A stretch of 64,000 nt of DNA, taken from NCBI GenBank assembly GCA_963663395.1, contig OY760226.1, positions 3,162,001-3,226,000 on the forward strand. Direction: 5' to 3'. This DNA is from Azophilus sp963663395 (GTDB lineage Bacteria; Pseudomonadota; Gammaproteobacteria; Pseudomonadales; Azotimanducaceae). The notes beneath the pieces were generated by a model that saw only the letters and a list, made by a program, of their open reading frames with translations, was not told the origin of the DNA and did no database searches. Below, one piece after another: positions 26,808 to 35,170 of this stretch. Both the position numbers and the translations under genes were made by a program. Within the stretch, counting starts at the first letter, position 1. Each line of letters begins with the position of its first letter.

Positions 26808-28439
26808 CTACAGTTTCTGCGAGGTACGAAGCTCCCGGGTGATTGTGGCCAGGTCGGTGGTCATCAGCACGCCGGTAAGCTCCGTCATCGTCGATGCCTG
26901 GCTGACGAACAGGTCGGCATCGAAGCGTTCGATGGTGGCATGGCTGGTCCAGTAGTGGCCGAGAAATCCCCCGAGGCCGTAAGCCGGCACGTCCAGGCAG
27001 TGCCAGATTTCGCATCGTGTGGGCAGTGCGATCACGCCGACGCCCCACCAGATTTGCTGCAGCCCGCCGTTGCTGCCCGGGCGTTCCGGGGCTGACACCT
27101 GGGCGCGTGACCAGCCGTATTTCTGCACGGCCGCGACTGCGGCATCGACCAGCACCGGGTGGGCGCGCGACCATAGATACGACTGCTCGGTGAGGCCGGT
27201 AGCTTCCACCCGGCCGTCGACTTCGCGGTAGTCCATCTCGCCGAGGTGCTCGGCCTGCACCACGGCCACGATCTTCTCGCGGGCCTCCGGATGGCGATTC
27301 AGCCACGCCGGCTCCCTGTGCGCCCGCTCCATGCCGGGCATGTAGTGGCGACAGTCCAGATATATCGTCAGGGTTCTCGGCCGGTGCTCCCGGGGAATCC
27401 GGGAGTAATACTTGACGATTGCCAGCAGGCCGAGGGCGCCGTTGTCCTGGGTGATGGACGGGCCATCCGTATGGTTGACCAGCACGATCTGCTCGTCATC
27501 CGGTGTGCCGTAGTGGCGGCCGGGGAGATGGGCGATCAGTTGATAAGCCTGGGCCGGTGTCAGCGTTGCCTCGAGCCTGAGCGTCGCCGTCCTGCCGGCC
27601 CTGGCATCGGCGATGACCTTGGCACCGTCTTCCCGACCCAGTATCAGCGTCGGTGAGTCATAAAGCGTCGGGACGGGGAACGTGTAAAGGCCCCTGGTGC
27701 GGTCATAGGCCATGTCATAAACGATGATCGCCCCCGCCGCTTCGCCGTCCCTGGGGATCTCGTCCAGTCGCTGGGCGAGCTGCCACCAGATGTCGAAGGT
27801 GAATGTCTCCGCCGGGTCGACGAACTCGTAGGGCGCCTGCAGGGTTTCGGCATCCGTCGCGTATTCGTAGTCATTGAAGGTGTAGTTGGCGATGTAATCG
27901 TCGTCGTATGGCTTCTGCGGATGGGGCCTGGTCGGAATGACGACGATCTTGCCCCTTATGGATTCCGGCGGATCATCGTGGTCGTAGAAGATCAGTTCCG
28001 CGGTTACGCCATCGGGCCCCGTCGAGCCCGAATAGGCGCCGTAGTTGGCTACGCGCACCGGCTCGCCGTCGGAGACCAGGGACCAGTCGGCAGGTTCGTC
28101 GGAAGTGTCCCAGCGCTCGAATTCCCAACTGTTCCTGAGGACGTCGACCGCGCCATAACCCCGCAGCGCCCCTTCCAGGAAGGCCATGTAACGCTGCCAC
28201 TCCGGGCTGCCGGTCAGGGCCGGGAGATTCGCATTCTTGACGGACGCCCAGGCAAGAGCTTCCTCCGCGGTGACCGTCCACTCCGGCTCGAGGTTCCTGA
28301 ACTGTTCCGCATGGGGACTTTCGGAGGAGTCGGCACAAGCGCCGAGCGCCACAGCCATGAAAAGAGACAGCCACCGCACAGCCCGGTGAGGGAGCGCAGA
28401 CGACAGGCGCGTTATCCCCGCTTTTTGTTGAACGGACAT
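26808..28439 (-). CDS. M28-like peptidase with PA-type insert, predicted lipoprotein
   Basis: About 543 residues. From ATG 28439 the N-terminus has a basic stretch, a hydrophobic core and the lipobox LGAC, so it is probably a lipoprotein. The frame runs upstream to 28604 but without a better start. The middle (GKIVVIPTRPHPQ to AAGAIIVYDMAY) looks like a PA domain inserted before a zinc-peptidase fold; LVNHTDGPSITQDNGALGLLAIVKYY resembles the metal-ligand segment of M28 aminopeptidases, although the usual HxD is partly changed (NHTDG). EHLGEMDYREV may supply a further ligand. The substrate is unknown. It is followed on the other side by the divergent repeat lipoprotein gene. Confidence 0.7.
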   Translation of the reverse strand: MSVQQKAGITRLSSALPHRAVRWLSLFMAVALGACADSSESPHAEQFRNLEPEWTVTAEEALAWASVKNANLPALTGSPEWQRYMAFLEGALRGYGAVDVLRNSWEFERWDTSDEPADWSLVSDGEPVRVANYGAYSGSTGPDGVTAELIFYDHDDPPESIRGKIVVIPTRPHPQKPYDDDYIANYTFNDYEYATDAETLQAPYEFVDPAETFTFDIWWQLAQRLDEIPRDGEAAGAIIVYDMAYDRTRGLYTFPVPTLYDSPTLILGREDGAKVIADARAGRTATLRLEATLTPAQAYQLIAHLPGRHYGTPDDEQIVLVNHTDGPSITQDNGALGLLAIVKYYSRIPREHRPRTLTIYLDCRHYMPGMERAHREPAWLNRHPEAREKIVAVVQAEHLGEMDYREVDGRVEATGLTEQSYLWSRAHPVLVDAAVAAVQKYGWSRAQVSAPERPGSNGGLQQIWWGVGVIALPTRCEIWHCLDVPAYGLGGFLGHYWTSHATIERFDADLFVSQASTMTELTGVLMTTDLATITRELRTSQKL

Positions 28440-28712
28440 CGGGTCTCCAACCTGTGTGCTGCAAGGCAGTGTACGTGACCTGTTGCGGTTCTGGCACCGG
28501 GCCCTTGGCGACAGCGTGCTGCGCATCGAGTTCTGATCTCGGTTTGATCCGAAGAGGGGCGCACGCACACTCGCGGCATCCATCCTCTTAACGCTCCATT
28601 GCAATTCGCCGCCATGTCATGCCGGGTGGTCCTGACGTCGGCGTTTGCGTATCACGGCATGCCGAATTGCGGTATGCTCCGCAACTGCTAGTTACACGCT
28701 TGGGAGGCGTTT

Positions 28713-29078
28713 ATGCGTATCGCTCGATTTGTAGCCGCGGCATTGGCTGTGGCTTGGCTCGCAGCCTGTGGTCAGCCTGCTGACAGCGGCGGCGACGCGG
28801 CCGAGGCTCCTGCAGCCGAAGCGCCGATGGAAGCCGCCGGGGCCATGGAAGAGGCTGCTGACGCCGGTATGGAAGAAGCTGCCGATGCCGGTATGGAAGA
28901 GGCCGCTGACGCCGGCATGGAAGAAGCTGCCGATGCCGGCATGGAAGAGGCCGCCGATGGTGGCATGGAAGCCATGGACGACTCCGGCATGGATGCCGGC
29001 GAAGCCGCTGCAGAAGACGCGGGCGACGCCGAGGAAGCACCTGCTGCCGAAGGCGGCGAGGAAGCTGCCGAAGGCTGA
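28713..29078 (+). CDS. Small lipoprotein with five octapeptide repeats
   Basis: 121 residues: signal peptide with lipobox LAAC (Cys19), then an Ala/Glu-rich acidic region. Residues 45-84 are five 8-residue repeats of MEEAADAG (the last ends ADGG). At DNA level the 24-bp units alternate between two forms (copies 1 and 3 versus 2 and 4), so the block looks like a duplicated 48-bp dimer. GGGAGG lies just before the ATG. Such a low-complexity lipoprotein may be a surface spacer or anchor; no family is recognised. It sits between the divergent peptidase lipoprotein and an MFS transporter. Confidence 0.75.
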   Translation: MRIARFVAAALAVAWLAACGQPADSGGDAAEAPAAEAPMEAAGAMEEAADAGMEEAADAGMEEAADAGMEEAADAGMEEAADGGMEAMDDSGMDAGEAAAEDAGDAEEAPAAEGGEEAAEG

Positions 29079-29202
29079 TCCCTGAACTGCCCCGGACGCG
29101 GAATCAGCCCGTTCGGGGCACGTCGCCCCGAGTAAGGATTCAACCAGGAATCGCTGCAGGCCCTGTGGCGCGTTGTCATATGTTGCGCCCAGAGCCGTGG
29201 TG

Positions 29203-30564
29203 ATGTCCGAAAACCCTCCCGTTCCATCCCGTTCCGAATGGCCGTCGCCGCTGTACGGCTGGTATGCGGTGCTGGTTTTGCTGGTGGCGTACACCTTTTC
29301 ATTCGTTGACCGCCAGATACTCAACCTGCTCGTAACCCCAATTCAGGCGGACCTCGGAATCTCCGACTTTCAGATCGGTCTCCTGCAGGGGCCCGCCTTT
29401 GTACTCACCTACGTACTCATGAGCGTGCCCGTCGGCCGCATGGTGGATCGTTTTCACCGCATTTCCATCATGGTCGGCGGTTTGCTGGCCTGGAGCGCCG
29501 CAACCATCGCCTGCGGGCTGTCGCGAACTTTCGGGCAACTCATGGTGTCCCGCCTGGGGGTTGGCGCGGGCGAGGCAGCACTCACCCCGGCCGCCTGGTC
29601 TGTGCTTTCCGACTGCTTTCCGCCCGAGCGGCTGGCGCGGCCCATCAGCGTCTATCTTATGGGCCCGTACCTCGGCGCCGGGCTGGCCATGATCGCCGGC
29701 GCCGAGGTCCTGGACTGGACGGGCGATGCGGAAAGCCTGGCCATGCCCTTCATTGGCGAACTCGCCCCCTGGCAGTTCACCTTCGTGGCGGTGGGCCTGC
29801 CGGGGCTGCTCATCGCCGCGCTACTGGCCAGCATCCGTGAACCGGCGCGCAAGGGACGGGCGAGCGCCGTCCGGGATGCGCTGCCGTGGAACCAGGTTAT
29901 CCAATACGTCAGGCAGAATGCGCGCATCTACCTCGCCCTGCTGGTTGGCGCTCCCTTCATCATTGTCATCCTGTACGGACTGCAGGGCTGGACGCCCACC
30001 ATCCTGGTGCGGGTCTACGACTGGGACCTGGCGCAGGCAGGCAGAATATACGGAGTTCTCGCCCTGGTTTCGGGTTCCGGGGGCGTGCTCACCGGGCCCT
30101 GGGCGGCCCGGCGCCTGGAAGCGATGGGCTACGGTGACTACCCATTGCGCCTGACCGTGATTTCGGCCGCCGGGGCGGCGGCTGCCCTGGCGCTTCTGCC
30201 CTGGCAATCAAACCCTTACGGCGGTCTTGCCTGCGTGGCCCTGGGCAGTTTCTTCGTAACCCTGCCGCTGGCCCTGGTGGCTTCGGCCCTGCAATCGGTG
30301 ACGCCGAACGAGATGCGAGGCGTGGTGGTGGGCACTTATGTGGTTACGAGCAACGTGATCGGGCTGGCGCTTGGCCCGACGCTGGTCGCCGCCTGCACGG
30401 ACTACCTGTTCAAGGACCCGGCGTACGTCGCCTGGTCGTTGTCGCTGGTATCCGTGAGCGTCGCTCCGGTCGCCATTGGGTTCCTGGCACTGGGCATGAA
30501 ACCCTACGCGCGACGGATGCGCGACCTGTCGGGCCGGCAGGCGGTTGCCGGCGAACCCGCCTGA
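29203..30564 (+). CDS. Major facilitator superfamily transporter
   Basis: About 453 residues with ~12 hydrophobic segments. The N-terminal SFVDRQILNLLVTPIQADLG and VPVGRMVDRF loop are typical of MFS anion/sugar-acid type carriers. The first in-frame start is TTG 29173; ATG 29203 is preferred. The substrate is not known; similar proteins (VDRQIL group) often accompany uptake of organic acids in catabolic loci. It follows the repeat lipoprotein by ~125 bp in the same direction and ends just before a 26-bp tandem repeat block. Confidence 0.88.
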   Translation: MSENPPVPSRSEWPSPLYGWYAVLVLLVAYTFSFVDRQILNLLVTPIQADLGISDFQIGLLQGPAFVLTYVLMSVPVGRMVDRFHRISIMVGGLLAWSAATIACGLSRTFGQLMVSRLGVGAGEAALTPAAWSVLSDCFPPERLARPISVYLMGPYLGAGLAMIAGAEVLDWTGDAESLAMPFIGELAPWQFTFVAVGLPGLLIAALLASIREPARKGRASAVRDALPWNQVIQYVRQNARIYLALLVGAPFIIVILYGLQGWTPTILVRVYDWDLAQAGRIYGVLALVSGSGGVLTGPWAARRLEAMGYGDYPLRLTVISAAGAAAALALLPWQSNPYGGLACVALGSFFVTLPLALVASALQSVTPNEMRGVVVGTYVVTSNVIGLALGPTLVAACTDYLFKDPAYVAWSLSLVSVSVAPVAIGFLALGMKPYARRMRDLSGRQAVAGEPA

Positions 30565-30592
30565 CATCCCTGCCGCTACGGTCGACGTGCAT

Positions 30593-30696
30593 CCCTTGCC
30601 GCTGGAGGCGGCGAACGTCCCTTGCCGCTGGAGGCGGCGAACGTCCCTTGCCGCTGGAGGCGGCGAACGTCCCTTGCCGCTGGAGGCGGCGAACGG
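30593..30696. repeat. Tandem repeat, four copies of a 26-bp unit
   Basis: Four head-to-tail copies at 30593, 30619, 30645 and 30671 of a unit starting CCCTTGCCGCTGG and ending CGGCGAACGT; only the last base of copy 4 differs. It lies between the MFS stop and the end of a convergent VOC gene. There are no unique spacers, so it is not a CRISPR array. It is probably a slippage-prone minisatellite. Confidence 0.9.
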
Positions 30697-30702
30697 TGCC
30701 CC

Positions 30703-31056
30703 TCAGAGCCGTTGGTTGAACTCGACCAGGTTACCGCTTGGGTCGTGGGTGAAGGCCTGCCGACAGATTCCCGCGATCTCCCGCGGCTCCGAGCAGGTAA
30801 ACCCGGCATCGGCCAACCGTTCCCTCAGGGCGTCGATGTCGGAAACCTTGAACGCGAAGTGCTGTTCCTTGAGTGGTGGACCCGAGTCCATTTCCATGAG
30901 GTGCACTTCCTGCTCCCCGGCGCGAAGCCAAGCGCCCCGGAAACCGAAATCCGGGCGGTCGAGCAACTCCATCTCCAGCACCTCCACGTAGAACTTTTCC
31001 GCGGCGGCGGTATCCTTCACGTTGATGGATACGTGGTGTATACCTTCAAGGAACAT
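30703..31056 (-). CDS. VOC (glyoxalase fold) family protein
   Basis: 117 residues. It begins MFLEGIHHVSINVKDTAAAE and has the metal-site His early (IHHVSINV), a middle EVHLMEMDSG and a C-terminal RQAFTHDPSGNLVEFNQ, the family's D-P-x-G-N-x-(I/V)-E pattern. The fold is clear; substrate and reaction are not. Its stop is seven bases from the 26-bp tandem repeat. It lies downstream of the phosphatase gene on the same strand, separated by hairpins. Confidence 0.85.
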   Translation of the reverse strand: MFLEGIHHVSINVKDTAAAEKFYVEVLEMELLDRPDFGFRGAWLRAGEQEVHLMEMDSGPPLKEQHFAFKVSDIDALRERLADAGFTCSEPREIAGICRQAFTHDPSGNLVEFNQRL

Positions 31057-31252
31057 ACGCTATCCGTCTGCAGGATCCTGAATCCCGGGTAGTGTACTCC
31101 TTCGGTGGATACGCTGTCCCGGCGACTGCTGTCGGAACCGGGTTGTCTGCCGGCTGACGTAACCGGCCCGGCCCCGGCACGCCAGCGATTGCAATCAGGT
31201 TCCAGTTGACGCACCATCCGCCGCGTGTCGGGCAACAATAAGGAGGTGATCG

Positions 31253-31285
31253 GTGTATCTATTTATTGAGGGGCGCGGCATCTGA
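31253..31285 (+). other. Ten-codon ORF behind a perfect anti-16S Shine-Dalgarno sequence
   Basis: TAAGGAGGTGATC (31239-31251) is the exact complement of the 3' tail of 16S rRNA. GTG at 31253 follows at ideal spacing and opens a 10-codon frame, M(V)YLFIEGRGI, stopping at TGA 31283-31285 inside the loop of a GC hairpin (31269-31294). No downstream rightward gene starts within ~850 bp, so it does not look like an attenuator leader. It may be a tiny gene, an unusual regulatory RNA or chance. Confidence 0.25.
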
Positions 31286-31294
31286 CGCGCCCCT
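31269..31294. terminator. GC-rich hairpin
   Basis: Perfect 9-bp stem AGGGGCGCG / CGCGCCCCT (31269-31277 and 31286-31294) with an 8-base loop. Read leftward it follows the phosphatase gene and a first hairpin, and is followed by CAATAAAT, which is AT-rich but not a clear U-tract. Confidence 0.5.
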
Positions 31295-31297
31295 TCG

Positions 31298-31331
31298 CCG
31301 GTGAGGGCCCCGTCAAGCGGGGCTCTACCGG
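31298..31331. terminator. Hairpin overlapping the end of the phosphatase gene
   Basis: Stem of about 14 pairs: CCGGT/ACCGG outer and AGGGCCCCG/CGGGGCTCT inner (one G:U pair, one bulged base), loop TCAAG. The right arm overlaps the TAG stop (31325-31327) of the leftward phosphatase gene. Together with the hairpin at 31269 it likely stops or stabilises that transcript. Confidence 0.5.
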
Positions 31332-32068
31332 CCTTGCTCCCCTGCAGTTTCCCCGCCCAGCACCTCGCTCACCCGCAGTGCCGACTGTTCCATGGTCGTG
31401 AGCAGGATGCCGGACTTGTTCAGGTTGTAACCTGTCACGTTCACCGCCCGAATCAGATACCGGGTCACCTCGCCGTTCTCATTGCTGTCCACATCGATGA
31501 TATTGATACAGCAGTTATCCTGTTCGATGGTTACGCCTTTCTGCCAGGCCAGGCCCAGGACATGATTCAGAATTCTGCGGTTGACGGCGCCGTGCAGTAC
31601 AAGTAACAGGTGCGACCAGTCGCCCCTGGCGACGATGCGGTCGAATGCCGGAACGACCCTGGCGCCGAAGTCGGTGAATTTCTCGCCCCCGAGAAAGCGG
31701 CCGTCCGGTCGAACCGCGGCCGCCCAGGGGTTGGCCACTTCCTGCAGCCAGGCGGCGCTGTTCTCCCGGCCGTAAGCCCGCCCGGCGCCGCGAATCTCCT
31801 CGAGCGCCGGTTCCCGCTCCAGGGAGGGCGTCTCCCGACCAGCGAGAATCAGCCGGGCGGTCTCGACGGTGCGGGGCAGCCCGGAGCAGAATGCACGGTC
31901 GAAGGCAACGCTTGCCAGCACCGCCGCCTGCTTGCGCGCCTGCTGCCGGCCGAGTTCCGTCAGCGGCACGCTGCGTGGATCATCGGTCACCGTTCCATCA
32001 TCGTGGACGTAGGCGGCTTCGGCGTGACGGAGCAGAAAAATCCTGCGGCGGTTGGAGGGTTCGAACAT
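31325..32068 (-). CDS. Histidine phosphatase superfamily protein (SixA/phosphoglycerate-mutase-like)
   Basis: 247 residues. The N-terminal FLLRHAEA carries the phospho-accepting His of the RHG/RHE family; LTELGRQQARKQAAVL and FCSGLPRTVETARLIL supply the usual second arginine, and LLVLHGAVNRRILNHVLG the second catalytic His. It should hydrolyse a phosphate ester or anhydride; the substrate is unknown. It diverges from the MarR-family gene across a short AT-rich promoter region and ends in two tandem hairpins. Confidence 0.9.
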   Translation of the reverse strand: MFEPSNRRRIFLLRHAEAAYVHDDGTVTDDPRSVPLTELGRQQARKQAAVLASVAFDRAFCSGLPRTVETARLILAGRETPSLEREPALEEIRGAGRAYGRENSAAWLQEVANPWAAAVRPDGRFLGGEKFTDFGARVVPAFDRIVARGDWSHLLLVLHGAVNRRILNHVLGLAWQKGVTIEQDNCCINIIDVDSNENGEVTRYLIRAVNVTGYNLNKSGILLTTMEQSALRVSEVLGGETAGEQGR

Positions 32069-32094
32069 CGGGCGGAGATTACACGGTTAGGTTG

Positions 32095-32147
32095 TTGACA
32101 GTGCAAGTAATTTGATTAATATAATAATAATTAAGATATTAATTAAA
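32095..32147 (+). promoter_or_regulatory. Promoter and palindromic operator candidate for the MarR-like gene
   Basis: A very AT-rich 53-bp patch in GC-rich DNA. TTGACA (32095-32100) is a perfect -35 box, with TAATAT or TATAAT (32117-32125) as -10 candidates, 16 and 19 bp downstream. An inverted repeat overlaps it: TTTGATTAATAT (32111-32122) and ATATTAATTAAA (32136-32147), 11 of 12 pairs, 13-bp spacer. A palindrome over a promoter next to a MarR gene is the usual sign of autoregulation. Confidence 0.6.
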
Positions 32148-32163
32148 TTGACGGTGACGCCGG

Positions 32164-32640
32164 ATGAAACCGTTCGAAACCTCGCTGCCCATGGTCCTCT
32201 ATCACACTCTCGATGCCGTTATGCCCCCTTTCAGGGCCATCTTCGCGAGATTCGGCCTCACCGAGCAGCAATGGCGCGTCTTGCGCGTGTTGTGGGAGCA
32301 GGACGGCAAGCCGTTGCTGGCATTGGCCGAAAAGACCCTGATCCAGCCTCCAAGCCTGGTTGGGGTGGTTGACCGTCTGCAACGGGACGGGCTGGTCGAG
32401 CGGCGGCGTTCCCGGCAGGACAGGCGCGTCGTCAGGGTATGCCTGACCGGTGGGGGCAAGGCGCTCAAGGGTCGGGTGACGCCGCTTGTCGATGCGGCTT
32501 ATTCGCACCTTGAAAGCACGGTCAGCGAGAGCGAATGGTCGATATTGCTGGCCACGCTTCGCAAGGTTGCCGCCAACGCCGGGTCGGCGAATGGCGGGTT
32601 CGGAGCCGAGGCCGGATTGAACATGAACTTACAACGGTAA
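32164..32640 (+). CDS. hpaR: MarR-family transcriptional regulator, HpaR-like
   Basis: 158 residues. Winged-helix MarR fold: LTEQQWRVLRVLWEQDG, recognition helix region QPPSLVGVVDRLQRDGLVERR, and the wing RSRQDRRVVRVCLTGGGKAL. The TEQQWR and PSL-G-RL-RDGLV pattern resembles HpaR, the repressor of homoprotocatechuate/4-hydroxyphenylacetate operons. It sits 16 bp before an HpaB-type monooxygenase gene, which supports that role and regulation by a phenolic ligand. The palindrome in the promoter is its likely binding site. Confidence 0.8.
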   Translation: MKPFETSLPMVLYHTLDAVMPPFRAIFARFGLTEQQWRVLRVLWEQDGKPLLALAEKTLIQPPSLVGVVDRLQRDGLVERRRSRQDRRVVRVCLTGGGKALKGRVTPLVDAAYSHLESTVSESEWSILLATLRKVAANAGSANGGFGAEAGLNMNLQR

Positions 32641-32656
32641 GAAAAGGAGTACACCG

Positions 32657-34102
32657 ATGGCAATCAATAGCGGTGCGCAGTACCTCGATTCGTTGCGCGA
32701 CGGGCGCGATGTGTGGATGCACGGCAAGCGGGTGGCTGATGTGACCGGCGAGCCTGGGCTCGCTCGCGGGGCACGGACGCTGGCGAACTTCATCGACAGG
32801 CAACGAGACCCGGCGCACGTCGACAAGCTGACGTTTGTCGAAAACGGCGAGCGGTATCCGATGTCGTTCCTGCTGCCGCGGCAAGCCGGGGACGTACGCC
32901 GCCGCGGCGCCGCCTGTTACGAATGGGCGAAATGGTCCAACGGAATGCTCGGCCGTACACCGGATTACAAGAATGCATCGGTTGCCGCGTTTGCGGGTGC
33001 TGCGGATTTCCTCAACGAGAACGGTGGCGCAGTGGACTTCGCTGCGAACATGCGTGCTTATTACGAAGAGGCGCGGGGCAGCGACTATGTGCTGACTCAC
33101 ACGCTGGTCAACCCGCAGTTCAATGCCGAATTGGCCCGGCAGGGGCGGTCGAGCCCCGAGGTTGCCCTGAAGGTGGTCAAGGAAACCGATGCGGGCATCG
33201 TCGTCAACGGGGCGCGGCTGCTGGCGACCCTCGGGCCTCTTGCGAACGAGATCGAGGTGTTTCCCTCCACCCTGCTGAAGGCTTCGGAGGAGAACGTCCC
33301 CTTCGCCTTCGCGTTCACGCTCCCCATCGACACGCCGGGTCTGCGCATGATCTGCCGCGACACCTACGACACCGGCAAATCGGCCTTCGATGCGCCGCTG
33401 GCCTCCCGCTTCGAGGAAATGGACGCGGTGGTGATCTTCGAAAATGTGCTGGTTCCCTGGGAGCGCGTGTTCATGTACCGGGACCCGCTGCTCTGCAACC
33501 GCGCCTTCGCAGAAACCAACGCCGTCGTGCACATGATGCACCAGGTCGCCTGCGGCAAGCTGGCCAAGGCGGAGTTCATCGTCGGGCTGCTGTGCGCCAT
33601 GGCCAGGGCGTCCGGCAAGGACCGCGACATGAACGTCAAGGGCCAGATCGCGGAAGCCATGTGGATTGCCGAAACCGTGCGCGCACTGCTGTTCAGCGCC
33701 GAGCAACAGCCGGAGCGGGACAAGTGGGGCCTGTACATCCCGCAACGGCGGCCGCTGGATACCTCCCGCAACCTGTTTCCCCGCCTGTATCCCAAGCTCA
33801 TCGAAACCGTGCACATGCTGGGGTCGAGTTCGCTGGTGGCCACGCCCTGTGAAGCGGATTTCGGCAACGACATCGCCGGCGACGTGGATCGCTACTTCCA
33901 GCAGGTCAACCTGGAAAGCCGGGATCGGGTGGCCCTGTTTCGCCTCGCCCATGATGTCGCGGTATCCGGGTTCGGAAACCGGCAGGTTCTCTACGAGCGG
34001 TTCTTTTTCGGGCCGCAGAACGTCATGGCTTCCATCTACTACGACCTCTACGACAAGGACGAGATGATGGACCGGGTCGGCGAGTTGCTGGCAATGACTT
34101 GA
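32657..34102 (+). CDS. hpaB: 4-hydroxyphenylacetate 3-monooxygenase oxygenase component (HpaB family)
   Basis: 481 residues of the two-component FADH2-dependent phenol monooxygenase family: GAQYLDSLRDGRDVWMHG and NFIDRQRDP at the start, and the family's LVPWERVFMYRD (~270) and central acyl-CoA-dehydrogenase-like fold. It would hydroxylate 4-hydroxyphenylacetate or a related phenol to a catechol with FADH2 supplied by a reductase. No HpaC flavin reductase or meta-cleavage genes are next to it, so the substrate could differ. AAAAGGAG precedes the ATG, and the HpaR-like gene is 16 bp upstream. Confidence 0.9.
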   Translation: MAINSGAQYLDSLRDGRDVWMHGKRVADVTGEPGLARGARTLANFIDRQRDPAHVDKLTFVENGERYPMSFLLPRQAGDVRRRGAACYEWAKWSNGMLGRTPDYKNASVAAFAGAADFLNENGGAVDFAANMRAYYEEARGSDYVLTHTLVNPQFNAELARQGRSSPEVALKVVKETDAGIVVNGARLLATLGPLANEIEVFPSTLLKASEENVPFAFAFTLPIDTPGLRMICRDTYDTGKSAFDAPLASRFEEMDAVVIFENVLVPWERVFMYRDPLLCNRAFAETNAVVHMMHQVACGKLAKAEFIVGLLCAMARASGKDRDMNVKGQIAEAMWIAETVRALLFSAEQQPERDKWGLYIPQRRPLDTSRNLFPRLYPKLIETVHMLGSSSLVATPCEADFGNDIAGDVDRYFQQVNLESRDRVALFRLAHDVAVSGFGNRQVLYERFFFGPQNVMASIYYDLYDKDEMMDRVGELLAMT

Positions 34103-34156
34103 CCGCAAACGTCCCTCTGAACGACTGTGGGGCTTTCAGCGGGGTATGGTTTGCGC

Positions 34157-35062
34157 ATGGAACTGTTCACGCACCCGGAGTGCCTGCAGCACGACACGCT
34201 GCCCGGACACCCGGAACGCCCTGAGCGGCTGGCGGCCGTTGTCGACCGATTGCAGGTCGAGGGCCTGCTCGATGAAGTGACGGTCGTGACGCCGGCCGTT
34301 GCGGGAACCGAAGCCTTGGCCCGCGTTCACGACCGCCGTTACATTGAGGCGATCTCCGCGGCAAGCCCCGAAGAGGGCCATGTCCGCGTAGATGCAGACA
34401 CCGTGATGAGCCCAGGCTCCGAGAAGGCTGCGAGACTTGCCGCCGGAGCGGTTCTGCAGGCCGTGGAACATGCGCTTGGCGGCACCTCCCGACGGTCTTT
34501 CTGCGCCGTGCGCCCGCCCGGTCACCACGCGGAGTCGGCGACGGTGATGGGCTTCTGCTTCTTCAACAGTGTTGCCGTGGGCGCGGACCGGGCCCTCGAT
34601 GAACTCGACCGCGTCGCGGTCCTCGACTTCGATGTGCATCACGGCAACGGCACGGTCGAGATGTTCGCCGAGCGGGAAGAAGTGCTGGTCTGTTCAAGCT
34701 TTCAGTATCCGTACTACCCGGGAATCCGACAGGACGTGGACCGTCCCAACATCGTCAACACGCCGTTGCCCGCCGGCACCGGCAGCTCGGCTTTTCGCAG
34801 GGCGATCGAAAGGGACTGGCTGCCCGCACTCGAATCGCATCGTCCGGAGCTGATCCTCGTCTCCGCCGGTTTCGACGCCCATGCACAAGACCCGCTGGCC
34901 GGGCTCGAACTGCAGGACGACGATTACCGCTGGATCACCGGGTTCATCGTCGATGCGGCCGAGCGGTTCGCGGAGGGGCGGGTCGTCTCAACGCTGGAGG
35001 GCGGTTACGACCTCGATGCCCTGGCCCGTTCGGCGTCGTTGCATGTGCAGGGTCTGATCTGA
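34157..35062 (+). CDS. Histone-deacetylase-family protein (acetoin-utilisation/acetylpolyamine amidohydrolase type)
   Basis: About 301 residues from ATG 34157 (a GTG at 34127 is possible). It has the arginase-deacetylase signature: LPGHPERPERL, RPPGHHAE (paired catalytic histidines), FCFFNSVAVGADRAL, the zinc ligands in LDFDVHHGNGT and the late SAGFDAHAQDPLAGL, with LEGGYD near the end. All zinc ligands are present, so it is probably active as a deacetylase or amidohydrolase on a small acyl-amine or protein lysine. It follows hpaB by ~55 bp in the same direction. Confidence 0.92.
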   Translation: MELFTHPECLQHDTLPGHPERPERLAAVVDRLQVEGLLDEVTVVTPAVAGTEALARVHDRRYIEAISAASPEEGHVRVDADTVMSPGSEKAARLAAGAVLQAVEHALGGTSRRSFCAVRPPGHHAESATVMGFCFFNSVAVGADRALDELDRVAVLDFDVHHGNGTVEMFAEREEVLVCSSFQYPYYPGIRQDVDRPNIVNTPLPAGTGSSAFRRAIERDWLPALESHRPELILVSAGFDAHAQDPLAGLELQDDDYRWITGFIVDAAERFAEGRVVSTLEGGYDLDALARSASLHVQGLI

Positions 35063-35170
35063 CCCGACCTATTCGTGAATGTACGTGGCGAGGTTGGCAA
35101 GACTAGCAATGACGCTGCGTGCGCGGACGCGTGCTTGAAGCACCTTGAGCACGCCGCCCACCGCGCCATG

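Noticed and set aside
30593..30696. CRISPR-like repeat array.
   Set aside because: The 26-bp units are directly adjacent with no spacers, and no cas genes are present.
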